NCBI GenBank assembly: GCA_031763025.1
Contig: JASSKH010000023.1
Coordinates: 1,798,001 to 1,862,000, forward strand
Source: Macrocystis pyrifera
Lineage: Eukaryota > Sar > Phaeophyceae > Laminariales > Laminariaceae
DNA: 64,000 bases
Direction of reading: 5' to 3'
Part shown: positions 11,901 to 21,089 of the stretch, one piece after another
How the letters are laid out: each line of letters begins with the position of its first letter
How positions within the stretch are numbered: the stretch's first letter is position 1
Translations under genes and position numbers: made by a program
The notes under the pieces: generated by a model
The model's input: only the letters and a program-made list of their open reading frames with translations
Database searches by the model: none
What the model was told of the DNA's origin: nothing

Positions 11901-13556
11901 GCCGCCGGCTCGGCCGAAGCCTTTGCCTCGCTCGTTTCGTCGGAGAGAGCCGGCGCGGGCCAGGAGGTCAGCGGGGGTTTCTTGGTCTCCGGCGTAGGCC
12001 GCGCGGCGCCGACCGAGGCCATTGGGGGGGACAACGAGTGGAAGAAAAAGCTGCCTCCGAGGCTGAAGCCTGAAGCCGAGAACTACGCGGCGATGTACCT
12101 GTCCACCTGCGTGCGGCAGGCGATGCAGAAGAACCCTGGGCAGATGGCTAGGTTGGTGCTTGTTTTGTGTTCGCCTTGACTTGTGGATTTTGCCGTGTAG
12201 GGGCTCCGCAGGGAAGGGGAGGCGGGGGGAGAGGGGGGGAGAGGGGGGGGGAATCGTCGGCACTTCTTTGCCAGGTTCGTTTTTGTAGTTGGGGTGGTAT
12301 CTCTACGTGTTCTAGAGGCAGCACCCACGTTCAGCGATGATGGTTCAGTTTTGTTTCGAACGTAGGAGACACAAGCCCGAAAGGTGTTTACACCCGCATG
12401 TGGCGTGCAGTTTGGCGGCGGCTCCCCAGCGGAGAGGCAAAGGGGTGGGGGAGGGGGGGCTGTAGCGATGGCGCTGACGCGCTGACCATCACCCCAAGGG
12501 ACAGGTTCCAGTGCTTCCACGGCATGAACAATGCGTCGCTGTGTTTGTTTGTTGCAGTTGTGTCTGGTGAGTTCTGACGAAAACCAAACCCTTCGCGCGA
12601 GCCCGTCCCCGGGTAGACGATAAGAGGGTTCATGTTGTTTATGCCGTAGCCTTTAGACGTGGAAGTGCTTTTTGGTCGTCCCCTTTCTTGCTCAGGACTC
12701 GGATGGAGCGCCTGTTCTGCTCTCGATATGAGCAGTTGTGTTTTGAGCTATTACGGGGGTCCATAGTTAACAGGACCTATGGTGTACATAAAAACCTATA
12801 TATTTGACTATTTTTACTAACAAAATTTGGTCCCGTTAACTATGGACCCCCGTAATACTAATATGATGTGTTTGTTCACTTCGGGGGTTACGAGTCCGCT
12901 GACGGCAAGAAATCATCGCTTTAGCTCATTTGTAGCGCCGGAGTTGCTCGTCGAAGGCGCGCTTCATTAGTGAGGCGTGGCGTGCGAGGCCTAAACCTTC
13001 GCCCCCAGCCCGCTCCCCCTCCCGCCGTTGACTGATCCTTCATTTTAGTCCTCCCTTGATCCTCCATTGGTGCGTACTGGTCCTTCGTTGGTCTTCATCG
13101 ATATTTCATGAGACTGGATCATGGCATTGATCCTTCGTTGATCCTTCATCGATCCTTCATTGGTCCATCTTGATCCTTCATTGGTATTTCATGGCATTGA
13201 ATCATGATGTAAATCCTTCATTGATCCTTCATTGATCCTCCCTTGACTGCTCGTTGACCCTGCATTGATCCTTCTTTGACCCTTCAATATCCGTCCCTGA
13301 TCGTTCCAGGTGTATCGTCAACACGGCCACTCAGCTCGCCTCCAAAATCAAACCTGTCTTTGAATACGAAGAGAGGAAGGTGGGCGGCCCCGCGCACGAT
13401 ACAGTCTTCGAGGCTAGGTGCTTCGTGTCGTCCAAGCTGGAAGAGCTAGCCGGCCTCATCCTGGTGCAGGAGGCCAGAGCAGGCTCGATCAAGGCTGCAC
13501 GGGAAGGGGCGGCGCAGAAAGTAGTGAAGTATCTGCTTGACAAACAGGCGAGGTAG
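2493..13556 (+). CDS. Dicer/RIG-I-type RNA helicase with C-terminal dsRBD (7 exons, 5' end unresolved)
   Basis: Exons 2493-2954, 5199-5369, 5933-6094, 6657-6779, 8831-9906, 11387-12151 and 13310-13556 join in phase to 1,002 codons including the stop. Seen, numbering from the first codon of exon 1: Walker A PTGLGKT (116-122), DEAH (225-228), LTASP (269-273), GEGID (motif V, 628-632), QLRGRIR (motif VI, 653-659), a helical insert and acidic Gly-rich linker in exon 5, a low-complexity Pro/Ala/Ser linker in exon 6, and a dsRBD-like fold (about 925-1000) with GPAHDTVFEARCFV and a KAAREGAAQKVV helix. Known: this helicase type drives dsRNA translocation in Dicers and RIG-I-like receptors. Inferred: a cytoplasmic or nuclear dsRNA sensor or Dicer partner. 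No PAZ, RNase III or zinc-binding RIG-I C-terminal domain is visible. The true start lies upstream of 2493, since the reading frame there begins at an acceptor. Helicase class is secure; exact edges less so. Confidence 0.82.
4262..4495 (+). repeat. SINE-like poly-C-tailed repeat, full-length copy (helicase intron 1)
   Basis: A ~225-bp unit begins near GCCGTCATCCATATGCAAG and contains GGATGCAGCTCACCC, GCGCTTCGCGC, the hairpin GTCGG...CCGAC and GCCATGCATGATAATGA. It ends in a short C run. Confidence 0.75.
4975..5110. repeat. CAGGCAGACAGA-type minisatellite (helicase intron 1)
   Basis: Tetranucleotide-based GACA/GGCA units are interrupted by short unique stretches. Confidence 0.6.
5199..5369 (+). 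CDS. Helicase gene exon 2 (motif Ib/Ic)
   Basis: The exon has 57 codons between acceptor CTCTTCAG and donor GTGAGG, phase 0 at both ends. Its start TAQLQKECGG continues exon 1's AMQQ as expected for superfamily-2 helicases, and VVVSTAGAFEHAM matches the motif that precedes the DEAH box. Intron 1 (2955-5198) is 2.2 kb. Confidence 0.8.
5701..5797. mobile_element. MITE family 2, copy b, in helicase intron 2
   Basis: CACTCTGTCC at the left and GGACAGAGTG at the right are inverted, with inner CAGGACCG / CGGTCCCT matching copy a. TA flanks both ends. It lies wholly in the intron. Confidence 0.6.
5933..6094 (+). CDS. Helicase gene exon 3 (DEAH box, motif II)
   Basis: The exon has 54 codons after acceptor CATGCCAG, ending before GTACGG, phase 0. 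VVLDEAHHCGKEHPFNRV is the Walker B/motif II region. The HPFN segment after the box resembles RIG-I and Dicer rather than DNA helicases. Confidence 0.85.
6128..6285 (+). repeat. SINE-like poly-C-tailed repeat, 5'-truncated copy (helicase intron 3)
   Basis: It starts at the CACGGCGCTTTCGCGC block and runs through the conserved hairpin to GAGTACACCCCCCC. It is the first of three copies packed in one 562-bp intron. Confidence 0.75.
6284..6500 (+). repeat. SINE-like poly-C-tailed repeat, second copy in helicase intron 3
   Basis: It runs from GGTAGGATGCAGCTCACCC to a C run of about 20 bases ending near 6499. The last part carries an extra GAGTACATCTCCCCTGTC before the tail. Confidence 0.75.
6559..6607 (+). 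repeat. SINE-like poly-C-tailed repeat, 3' fragment
   Basis: Only the end of the unit remains: CATACGACTACGGCCATGCATG and GAGTACCCC followed by C. It lies about 50 bp before the helicase exon 4 acceptor. Confidence 0.65.
6657..6779 (+). CDS. Helicase gene exon 4 (motif III)
   Basis: The exon has 41 codons after GTTTTCAG, ending before GTACAC, phase 0. It carries ALTASPAG (motif III) followed by a Dicer-like ETVLRIEGLLDRLGA helix. Its last ~20 bases are duplicated inside the following intron, near 7008. Confidence 0.8.
6780..8830 (+). other. Helicase intron 4
   Basis: It holds a duplicated exon-4 end near 7008-7055, weaker echoes near 7460, 7540 and 7600, a TGCATGTTGCATGTTG repeat (7920-7950), and a GGCTTG/GCCTTG simple-repeat tract (8515-8710). 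No coding exon is supported. Confidence 0.55.
8831..9906 (+). CDS. Helicase gene exon 5 (helical insert, C-terminal helicase domain)
   Basis: The exon has 358 codons plus 2 bases after acceptor CGTGCAG. It encodes an alpha-helical insert, a Gly-rich spacer, an acidic stretch with consecutive Asp residues, then the second RecA lobe with LLFVSTRD (motif IV region), VLVSTSVCGEGID (V) and QLRGRIR (VI). I end it at donor GTACGA (9907), because only this phase-2 site lets exon 6 continue in frame. Reading on instead meets a stop at 9923. Confidence 0.82.
10005..10690 (+). repeat. CTG-rich ~0.8-kb dispersed repeat, copy 1
   Basis: It shares ordered blocks with 59820-60680: GTGTCGCAATTTG, GGGATAGGTTCGACGATGTG, AGAGCGTGACGC, a (CTG)n tract, GGTATGTGTTCG, and a final GCCGAGAGC-rich segment. 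It has no intact ORF and its type is unknown. Confidence 0.7.
10795..10899. mobile_element. 105-bp TA-flanked MITE, copy 1, in helicase intron 5
   Basis: TTACGGGGGACC at the left and GGTCCCCCGTAG at the right are terminal inverted repeats. TA duplications flank both ends, as for Tc1/mariner-type insertions. The body contains AAACCTATAAATTTG shared with the other copies. Confidence 0.85.
11387..12151 (+). CDS. Helicase gene exon 6 (post-helicase helix and low-complexity linker)
   Basis: The exon starts after acceptor CCCGCAG, completing the split Arg codon of exon 5, and ends before donor GTTGGT in phase 2. Its first ~30 residues, including HVQSICLREVNMLEAIEKL, match the helical tail that follows motif VI in RIG-I-like and Dicer helicases. 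The middle is Ala/Ser/Pro rich, and the end (ENYAAMYLSTCVRQAM) leads into the dsRBD. Confidence 0.72.
12751..12855. mobile_element. 105-bp TA-flanked MITE, copy 2, in helicase intron 6
   Basis: The ends TTACGGGGGTCC / GGACCCCCGTAA are perfectly inverted, with TA on each side. The length equals copies 1, 4 and 5, and the body has the same central TAAAAACCTATATATTT motif. Confidence 0.9.
13060..13308 (+). repeat. GATCCTTCATT minisatellite next to helicase exon 7
   Basis: Many imperfect copies of TTGATCCTTCAT fill the last 250 bp of intron 6. The tract ends directly at the pyrimidine stretch and AG of the exon 7 acceptor. Confidence 0.75.
13310..13556 (+). CDS. Helicase gene exon 7 (dsRNA-binding domain, stop codon)
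   Basis: After acceptor CGTTCCAG one base completes the split codon, followed by 81 residues and TAG. The pattern of an N-terminal helix, two strands around GPAHDTVFEARCFV and a final helix KAAREGAAQKVVKYLL is that of a dsRBD. The basic residues of the final helix are only partly conserved. A ~250-bp minisatellite abuts the acceptor. Confidence 0.75.
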
Positions 13557-14038
13557 ACTGTATGCTGGCCGGTACCCGGTCAGTTGTGTTAGTTTCGCGC
13601 GATCGTGGGCTTGCCTAAGCAACGTGATGCTCGTGGCAGCAATGGCGATGGGGGTGATTTTAGCGGTGTTTTCGGGTGTCGTTCCGGCGTGCTACATACA
13701 TACTATTAGCGGTGCTTCTTGTTGAAGATATGCTGGACTGCTCCGGTGAAGTGCGGCATCCGCCGTTGCGCTGTAGCAGTTGAGAGCAAACAACAGTATC
13801 GCCGGTTTTCTTTCGTCATGTTCATCGTCTCCATCGTCGGTAGGCATTTTTCCAGGGGACGACCTAGACGAAAACGCACTACTATATATACGTAGCACTT
13901 TTAATTTTTTTGGTCGTCGCCAAGCATTTTGGCCGTCGGTTGGGAAAGTCGGGATCAGCACGGGCCAGACGAAGATGCTCTATGGCCAAGAGATGTGTCC
14001 CCATGGTACTTGTACGGTACTCTGCCGCCGCTTTGGGC

Positions 14039-14040
<2 letters not shown>

Positions 14041-14077
<37 letters not shown>
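14041..14077. repeat. 37-base C homopolymer
   Basis: Uninterrupted C run. Similar runs occur at 3945-3960, 6479-6499 and, as G, at 37549-37576, 40830-40852 and 50357-50377. Confidence 0.8.
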
Positions 14078-15029
14078 TTTATTTTTTTCCCTTTTTTTAC
14101 GATTCGACGACTCTCGGGGGTGGAGTGTGCGTCGTGCGGCCTTCCTCCTCTGGAAGAGTGGTTGAATATGTTGTTGACGGTATATTAGGAGATGTTCCAT
14201 GTTCTACACTCGCACGTAGCTCTGCTGAACTCTTGTGCAAGATGGTGCTCGTTGTTTTGGACACTCGTACGTACTTCCATGTTTTGTTGTTTCAGGGGGG
14301 GGAGGATGGGGAGCTTCACGTGTGATGTCCACTTAGCTTACCATTGCATAGCGCAAGTTTATCCGAGTGTTGTTTTTTGCCCTTCAAATGGGCTGTGCCT
14401 GTGCCTGTGCCTGTGCCTGTGGCTGTGGCTGACTCGCAGGATGTGACCGTTCCGTGATATTTTGTCGCGTTGTTTTGGATATGTTGTCTGTGATCTGTGA
14501 TCAAGGACGTTGTTTGTTTAGGCCTTGTAGTTTTTGGGTTTTTTGTATTTTCGACCGAGATGAGCATGCTTCTAGCAGGTTAGTTGGCCCTGTACTCGTA
14601 GGATACACCCGAAGCACGGTTCCAACCCCTCAAGACAACCCGCTGAGTTTTCGGAGAGGTTAGCGGAGCAGGTTCCGTTTCCCGAAAGTAGTTTTTCGAA
14701 GATTTGCCGATTCGATGGATCACTCTTGTTGTCGAAATTGAGGCAAATTTTCCTGCACTTTTAGGGGGAAACACGAGAATTGCCCATGATTTGATGCGAT
14801 TGGCAAACGTCCGAATTCAGGCTGCTGAGAAACGATGAATGCCCTGGAAAACTTTCCGTAAACCTCGGGGGGCATGGGGGACTCAAGGTGTGTTTTGAGG
14901 AGTAAAAAAATGCTTGGAACCAGATCCTGGGCCAACATAACATATACCAGATATACTTTAGATCCCTGGTAGTATATATGCATAGATGGTCTTATTTTCA
15001 GGACTGTTCACGAGTCGGGTTAATACTCA

Positions 15030-15200
15030 AGGGTCAGATCGGGTCGGGTCGGGTAAGGGTGACCCGACCCGACCCGACCCGACCCGACCTGACCCGACCC
15101 GACTCGTGATGTTTTGAAAACCTCCTGACCCGAGCCGAGCCGAGCCGTGAGATTTCAAAAAATATCCTGACCTGACCTGACCCGCGGGTCGGGTCATGAC
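15030..15200. repeat. GGGTC/GACCC inverted repeat block
   Basis: Runs of GGGTCGGGTCGG (15035-15055) face runs of GACCCGACCCGA (15060-15105), then further GACCTGACC and GGGTCGGGTCAT. It could fold as a long hairpin. Confidence 0.7.
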
Positions 15201-15911
15201 CCGTAAAGAGCCCTGCTTATGATGCTTGTTGTGGTGTGTCATTTTATGTTTTGTATTTTTGTTTTTGTTGCCGTTCGGTTCGCTTTTGTCGCCGTTTTGA
15301 CCCATCTACCGGGATGCCCATACACAGTATGGTAGCTGCGTGTCTTATCTGTTTTTGGTCCGATTTTGTTTGTCTCGTCACCCAAGCGGTCGGGATGGAG
15401 GCCAGGACGAACATCAAGGTGACCGCATCGCGTTGTGTTCGAGTGCATCCATACATGCTTCTATTTTGCCAACAACGTTGTTTCAGGGTTTTGGTTCTCC
15501 GTGCTTTGCAACACGGTACGCATCATACGGTTTGACAACACGGTAGTTTTGAGCCACCCCGCGACGTAGCCGTGGGTTGTGGCGCACGGGAGACGGGTGC
15601 AGGCAGCTACATTGTTGGATGCCGGGTGTAGGTTGGCGGTTCGGAACGCGGCGAAGCGTTGGGAAACAAGTACGCAAAGGATGATATCATACAAGTATAC
15701 TCTAGTCGGAGGCCGAGAAGACTGCTGGCAGTACATTGAAAAACAGCGCGTAGGTGTTGGGGTGTAGTCTTCGTGGAGTAGCCCCTCGAAAACAAGTACG
15801 GTTCGTCATCGTTGATATGGTTGGTTGCGGAAGAGAATACACGGCGTCGCTAGGGATTTTTTGAGACGAAGGCGACAGGGCTGACTGGTTGCGGCCAGGA
15901 AGCAAGTTTGG

Positions 15912-16733
15912 TTGATCTCTGACCGATCAAGTTCGGCGGCGAAACACAACACAATCAGACTTGCTTATTTTGGTTCGCTGTTGGTTGGGGGCAGAGCACG
16001 GTACGGTACCGATTGGCCCGTTCGGCGGCAGCACAGACAGACGACTGAAGCGTCGATATGCTGTATGACGATGTGGTTGGTGACAACAGTGCCGAGAGAT
16101 TACCGGCAACCGAAATTATCCGCTCGCCATTGTTACGTGTTCAGCGCAGATCGAATATGGCAGGCCTTTTGGGAGCATGTCATTAGGGGGCTCGAACTCC
16201 CACCAGAAGAACGGCGGCTTGTATGGGTCGTGAAGGTAAACGCCACAATAGTTACCGAGTACCAGGTAGTTTCTATCAGTGTGTGGAAAAAATTATATGG
16301 GCGTGCGGAGTCGGCCTGGCTGTTGGCGTGTGGAGCACACCCTTTTGGTGTGTGGGTTTGCAGGGACGGCGCTTTCGTGCGCCAATACACAGTGATGCTG
16401 TGCCCCCCACATATTGTTTTTGTTCCCTCGCGCGAATATTCACATTTTCGCAGCTTCGTAGCTGGATTTTTTGACCCGATCGCACCGTGGACAAAAGTGT
16501 TAATTTCCTTGCTCCTCGGGAGGCTGATTTTGATGCCTTGGAGTCATTTTGTTGGCGGTGGGCGGCGGGGTGATACACACCAGAATGAGGAAACGAATGA
16601 ACGCTCTTCGCGCCAAACGAAGGAAACAAGCAAAAGATGGCGTGCGCATGCATGCACGTTGTTTCGCAGGTTTTTAGTTATCCTGTCCCAACAGCCAATG
16701 GCCACACGCACTGCAATAGCCCCAGATGCGTAG
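15912..16733 (+). CDS. Unrecognised 273-codon open frame
   Basis: This is a long frame for this AT-richer setting. The most protein-like part is near residues 75-120 (IWQAFWEHVIRGLELPPEE). I recognise no family. No splice context or neighbour supports it, and part of the opposite strand is also open, so it may be chance or an old transposon remnant. Confidence 0.2.
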   Translation: MISDRSSSAAKHNTIRLAYFGSLLVGGRARYGTDWPVRRQHRQTTEASICCMTMWLVTTVPRDYRQPKLSARHCYVFSADRIWQAFWEHVIRGLELPPEERRLVWVVKVNATIVTEYQVVSISVWKKLYGRAESAWLLACGAHPFGVWVCRDGAFVRQYTVMLCPPHIVFVPSREYSHFRSFVAGFFDPIAPWTKVLISLLLGRLILMPWSHFVGGGRRGDTHQNEETNERSSRQTKETSKRWRAHACTLFRRFLVILSQQPMATRTAIAPDA

Positions 16734-17667
16734 ACAGGGCCATATGTGAAAAGATTGGCCACGACTCTGCGCGAAATTAGTGAGTACCCGGTGCGACAGG
16801 GTAGCGGCAGCGACGGGATACTGAAAACCGTTTCGACCAATCCTTTGCACGAGGCGTGAATTGAGGGGGGGGCGGGGTACGTTCTGCTCCGCCAGATATT
16901 CTACTCAACAACCTACGACTGCTCGTAGCTATGTCTGGGTGTCTGTGACGTCTACCGCAGTACGTGTAGTATTTGGCGGTTTGTCCCAACAGGAAATCAA
17001 TGTACCAGTATACATATGTGATGTATATTTTCCCCAAAAGATATATGCCGATGTATGTCTATAAATATGTGCCATACAATGTACACCATACCTGGAAAGT
17101 ATTCATCGATCAGTGGGCAATGCCCTCACGGCCATCGTATAGCTCCTGCCGATGTAAAGGTCTGGGCGCGGGGCGATGTTTTTTTTCTATCGCAAGTCGC
17201 AAGCGAGCGTTACAAGCCCCAACGTTTTGCGAATACGTCCAATTTTCCCATACGGGCTGGGGTGCTGAGGCCTCTTCGACGGAAAGCCACTTTCTTTGTG
17301 TGACGATTTTGAATGTCATTTCCTCATATCGGATCTGACTTTTTACCAAGCAACTTATTTTCTGATCCCTAACATTTAACCAGGCTTGAATCTCGCACTT
17401 CACCTCGTCGAACACATCCCGAACGATCAAGGGAGCTTGTTTACGGTTCGGCAAGCCGCGGGGTTACCGTCATGGCATTTGAATTGCTAAATCTGTTATA
17501 ACCAGAGTAAACGACAGATATTTTTTAGTTGGGGGGAATGCTAATGTTTATCCGAGTTGGCGCAATCGAGAAATTGCAGCGAGGTGCTGCTGGCGGAGGT
17601 TACCTTGTATCACCGGGACTGGTATGATCGTGGCTTCCACCAGAGTTCAGTCTTCCCCCTCAAACCT

Positions 17668-17893
17668 CAAACCATATGCAAGAATGTCCGTCTCACAACA
17701 AGCGGTTCTCAATAGGATGCAGCTCACCCTTCATGCGACTCGGCGAGCACCTCACGGCGCTTCACGCTTGGTGCAATTTTTTTTTACCTGGCCGTTGAAA
17801 ACCCGACTTGGTCCGTCCCGGCATTGTAGAGATACGAGAGTCTATGGTCGTACGACTGCACTCATGCATGATATCGAGTACAACCCCCCTCCC
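17668..17893 (+). repeat. SINE-like poly-C-tailed repeat, full-length copy
   Basis: It starts at CCATATGCAAGAATGTCC and continues through GGATGCAGCTCACCC and the CGCTTCACGCTTGG block. A T run replaces the usual GCAATG. It ends at GAGTACAACCCCCC. Confidence 0.75.
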
Positions 17894-18218
17894 TACCCCC
17901 GCTCCTGATCTCTCGCCCATTCAGAGTAGTGAACAGTTTCCTTGCCCATTCTTGAGTGAGATTAAGGCCACGGGTCGGACGCCTTTTTTTCTATCCTCTC
18001 TGATGTAGTGTAACGTTCCCGACAGGTTATACGTAGATTAGGCTAATTTTTCTTCGATGCCTTCATATATTCTGTAACGGGTTTTGTCTTGGCTTTCGCA
18101 AGAGTAATAGGGGGAGTTATGCTTCCTTTAGGCCACAGAAGATCTTACCCACCCCGCTTCCCAGGAACTCCGGTTTACAATAATTTCTACCAGGTAGGTG
18201 TATCAAAGTTGGGTACAG

Positions 18219-18831
18219 TCAATCGCGCCGCTCTTTTTGACAGCGGCGGCGGTCGAGACGGCGGCGGCGGCGGCAGTGACGGTGGCAGTGGTAGTCTTCA
18301 TTGTCGCAACACGCGCAGCAATCCTCTGACTGTTGTCGTTGCTGACGATGCTGCTGGAGCTTCTGCTGCCTCTGCAAGTGGTTGCTGTTTTTCAGCGCCT
18401 TCGCCATTAGTACCAAACGAATCTACCAGCTGTGGTTTATACGTGGCTTTCCTGGGGTTGCGGTAGTCCTGCTGGGGCGGCGTTTCCTTTCTCTCCTCTC
18501 TCTCTCCTCTCCTTCCCGTTCGTTTAATCTTTCCTCGCTCTTGTTCCGAACCACTTGCTCTTCTTCAAGTTTCAATACGACCTCCGCTTTAGCCTTACGG
18601 TCCTCTTGGAGAAGTCGAAGCTCCTGCTCCTTCATCGTGGACGCTCGCCACGATCCAAACCGAGTCACGCCGGGCTCCTCTGCCTACGACGCTCGCAGGG
18701 CTTCCTCTGCGAAATTGATCTTGCTCTGAAGCTTCTGGGTCGCCATCTGTTGCTTGAGCAGTGATATCGCTTCTAAATGTACTCCACGATTTGCACATCT
18801 GAATCAGGCATCGATGGAAGCAGGTCCCCAC
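18219..18831 (-). pseudogene. Coiled-coil gene fragment, frame-broken
   Basis: The minus strand encodes KQQMATQKLQSKINFAEEAL, then after a stop and frame change MKEQELRLLQEDRKAKAEV and an Arg/Glu-rich helix. A further frame change leads to a Gln/His/Arg-rich stretch. Heptad-like helices in two frames suggest a decayed or intron-interrupted coiled-coil gene. There is no family assignment and no start I would trust. Confidence 0.35.
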
Positions 18832-19629
18832 CTGTCTACGCTGGCCTTGGCTACGCTTAGCAATAGCAATAATAATAGAAAATCACCGGCTTCACTAGTG
18901 TAGTGTGTTGATCGATCTCTAAAGAAAGGTGTAGGCACGGGAACGCGTGGTGGTGACTCAAGACAGGAACACGCCACTCTCTTGAATTATTCCTGGGCTG
19001 TTGAGTTGACTCGGTCTCGTATAGAGCTGCAGTAGCTACACAACGAGTGTGAAGGCTCGCACGCTATCCTGATATCTCAATATCCCAGTATCAGACTCCC
19101 TATCCATCATATCCCAGTACCAGACTCCCTATCCAGCATGGAACTCCTCAATCGACGATGGGTATTTTGCGTCGTGTTTCTGAGCAGAATCGACATGGTG
19201 TGATTCCGCCTCACGCACTGCACTGCTGCAATCGGCCGATAGTATGTCTGTTGCAAATCCCATAATAGTTGCAACTACGAACTTCAGACCAAATCAGAGA
19301 TAAAATTGTCTATACTACTATTAATATTAATATTCGTACCACAAACTGCTGATATTGTTATAAACACTGTAAACACTGGTTTTTGTAACGTTATGCATTG
19401 TAGAGAAGGACGCAGGAATGTCGATGCTGGCGAGGACACGCTTCTTCCTGGTAATAAAGTCCTTCCTGCTGCTTATCTCATGACCTCCTACTGGTATGCA
19501 ATACCATCACACTGAGCTTAATGTCGACAGGTTGAAATAACGAGTTAATGAAAAAACACACGCTAAACGGCCTACTACCTTTAACTATGTAATAATGTAG
19601 ACAATTTGATAGTTTGCCCGGGTATAGGC
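18832..19629. other. No gene seen
   Basis: AT-rich sequence with short repeats such as ATCCCAGTATCAGACTCCCTAT (twice near 19080-19135). It abuts the left LTR. Confidence 0.5.
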
Positions 19630-19874
19630 TGATTACCGGATAACAAAAGGGACAGTGTGGGGCAGGCCGACTACTACTGTATTGCAGGTCGAGATAGACG
19701 CGTGCAGTTGCTCACAGAGTCTGATGTCTCATCTTGATGATTCCCACTTTCCTGTCTCTCCGAGAGTTCTGGAGCAGGGGGGGGGGGGTTATATAAATTA
19801 TCTGTTTTGCGCGTTTCATCAGAAACACGCCTCCTCGACAATAGAGGGGAAACAGGATGATGAATACCAAGACA
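19630..19874 (-). repeat. 3' LTR of the chromovirus
   Basis: It aligns with the right LTR over its whole length, with scattered substitutions and small indels including a longer G run (19777-19788). Similarity stops at both listed ends. Confidence 0.8.
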
Positions 19875-21058
19875 CAAGCCCACCTCGAAGGGTTGTATGT
19901 GCAGATGCATAGAAATCAGGAGGGTATCAAATCCTTCCAGAAAATTGTGAGAAATGGATCGAAGATACGGCGCTTCACAACCCACTCCCACACCTCTATA
20001 ACTTGCGAGGTGGACCAACAAAAATCTGCATCCTACGGTACGAAGCAGGTTTGTCCCGAAAGAAACGCGCGGAATCGAAAGATTCGGGGCATGCAACGTG
20101 GCAAAAAAAGGATCGCGAAGGAAAGAAACAATGAAAACAGAACGGCTCGAATTCGAGAGACGTAATAAGTGCTACTATTAATAGCAGGTACGTATGAACT
20201 CCGACCTACCATAGGGGGGAGAGAAAAAAAAAGGAAAGATAAGCGATATCCGCAAGTCAGGTGCCAAAAGGGGAACAGAGGCAAAACAGGAGAAGGGGCA
20301 CGGTAGGGGGCCCAGACCCAAGGATTATACGCAACGGGTGATCCTAAAATCGGTGGTCTGGTGGAACGGAACAAAGCGGTAGAGAGCGGAAAACACGACC
20401 CAAGTGGAAAGAGAAGGGCGCTCGACAGTCGAGGTAGCCAAACAGTATCGGGAAAGACTTGCAGCACACCCAGCCGAGGGTGGCGGGGAGGAACCCGAAA
20501 CTAAAACCCGAAAAAAAACATAAGAAGGGGGGGGTTCGTGCCGAGGCAAAGGGAACGAAGAAAACGCACCCAACTGGTGTACGTGAAGATCAACCATACG
20601 GCCCTACGTGAGAGGAGGAGCCGGAGGCGTACAGTATCACGTTTCATGCTAAAAGAAGATCGAATACGAAGCAGAAAAAAAGAAAACGAGAAGACGGCAC
20701 TCCCGAAACGGGTAAGTACGGCATGCTTTGCCTTGCTTTGCTTTGCTTTGCCTGCCATTCCTTAGCGATAAGGCGAGGGAGAGGAGCAGAGGGGGGCAGA
20801 AAAGCCGAAATAAACAAATCCATGAAAAACGTCGGCCAACCGGAATATCAAACTTCGCGACGTGGCAACTAGTCCTAAATGGCTGCGCAAGGAGTAAAAC
20901 TAAACCGAGAGAAAAATACTGGCCCGAACGAAAATGGTCGCAGAGGTGACGCGTAGCACGCGCAAACAAAAGTGAGAACACAGGCGGGCAACCGAGGGGA
21001 AGAAATGTAAAGAAAAAGAAAAAGAAAAAAAGAAGAAGAAAAAGAAAAAAAAAAAAAG

Positions 21059-21089
<31 letters not shown>

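Larger units (their letters stand above)
13557..18218. other. Downstream of the helicase gene; noncoding apart from weak ORFs
   Basis: It contains a 37-base C run (14041-14077), TGTGCC repeats (14395-14430), a GGGTC/GACCC inverted-repeat block (15030-15200) and a poly-C-tailed repeat. The start may be 3' UTR of the helicase gene. A 273-codon open frame (15912-16733) is listed separately. Confidence 0.5.

Noticed and set aside
11643..12263. 206-codon minus frame opposite helicase exon 6
   Set aside because: Antisense shadow of a GC-rich exon with known phase constraints on the + strand.
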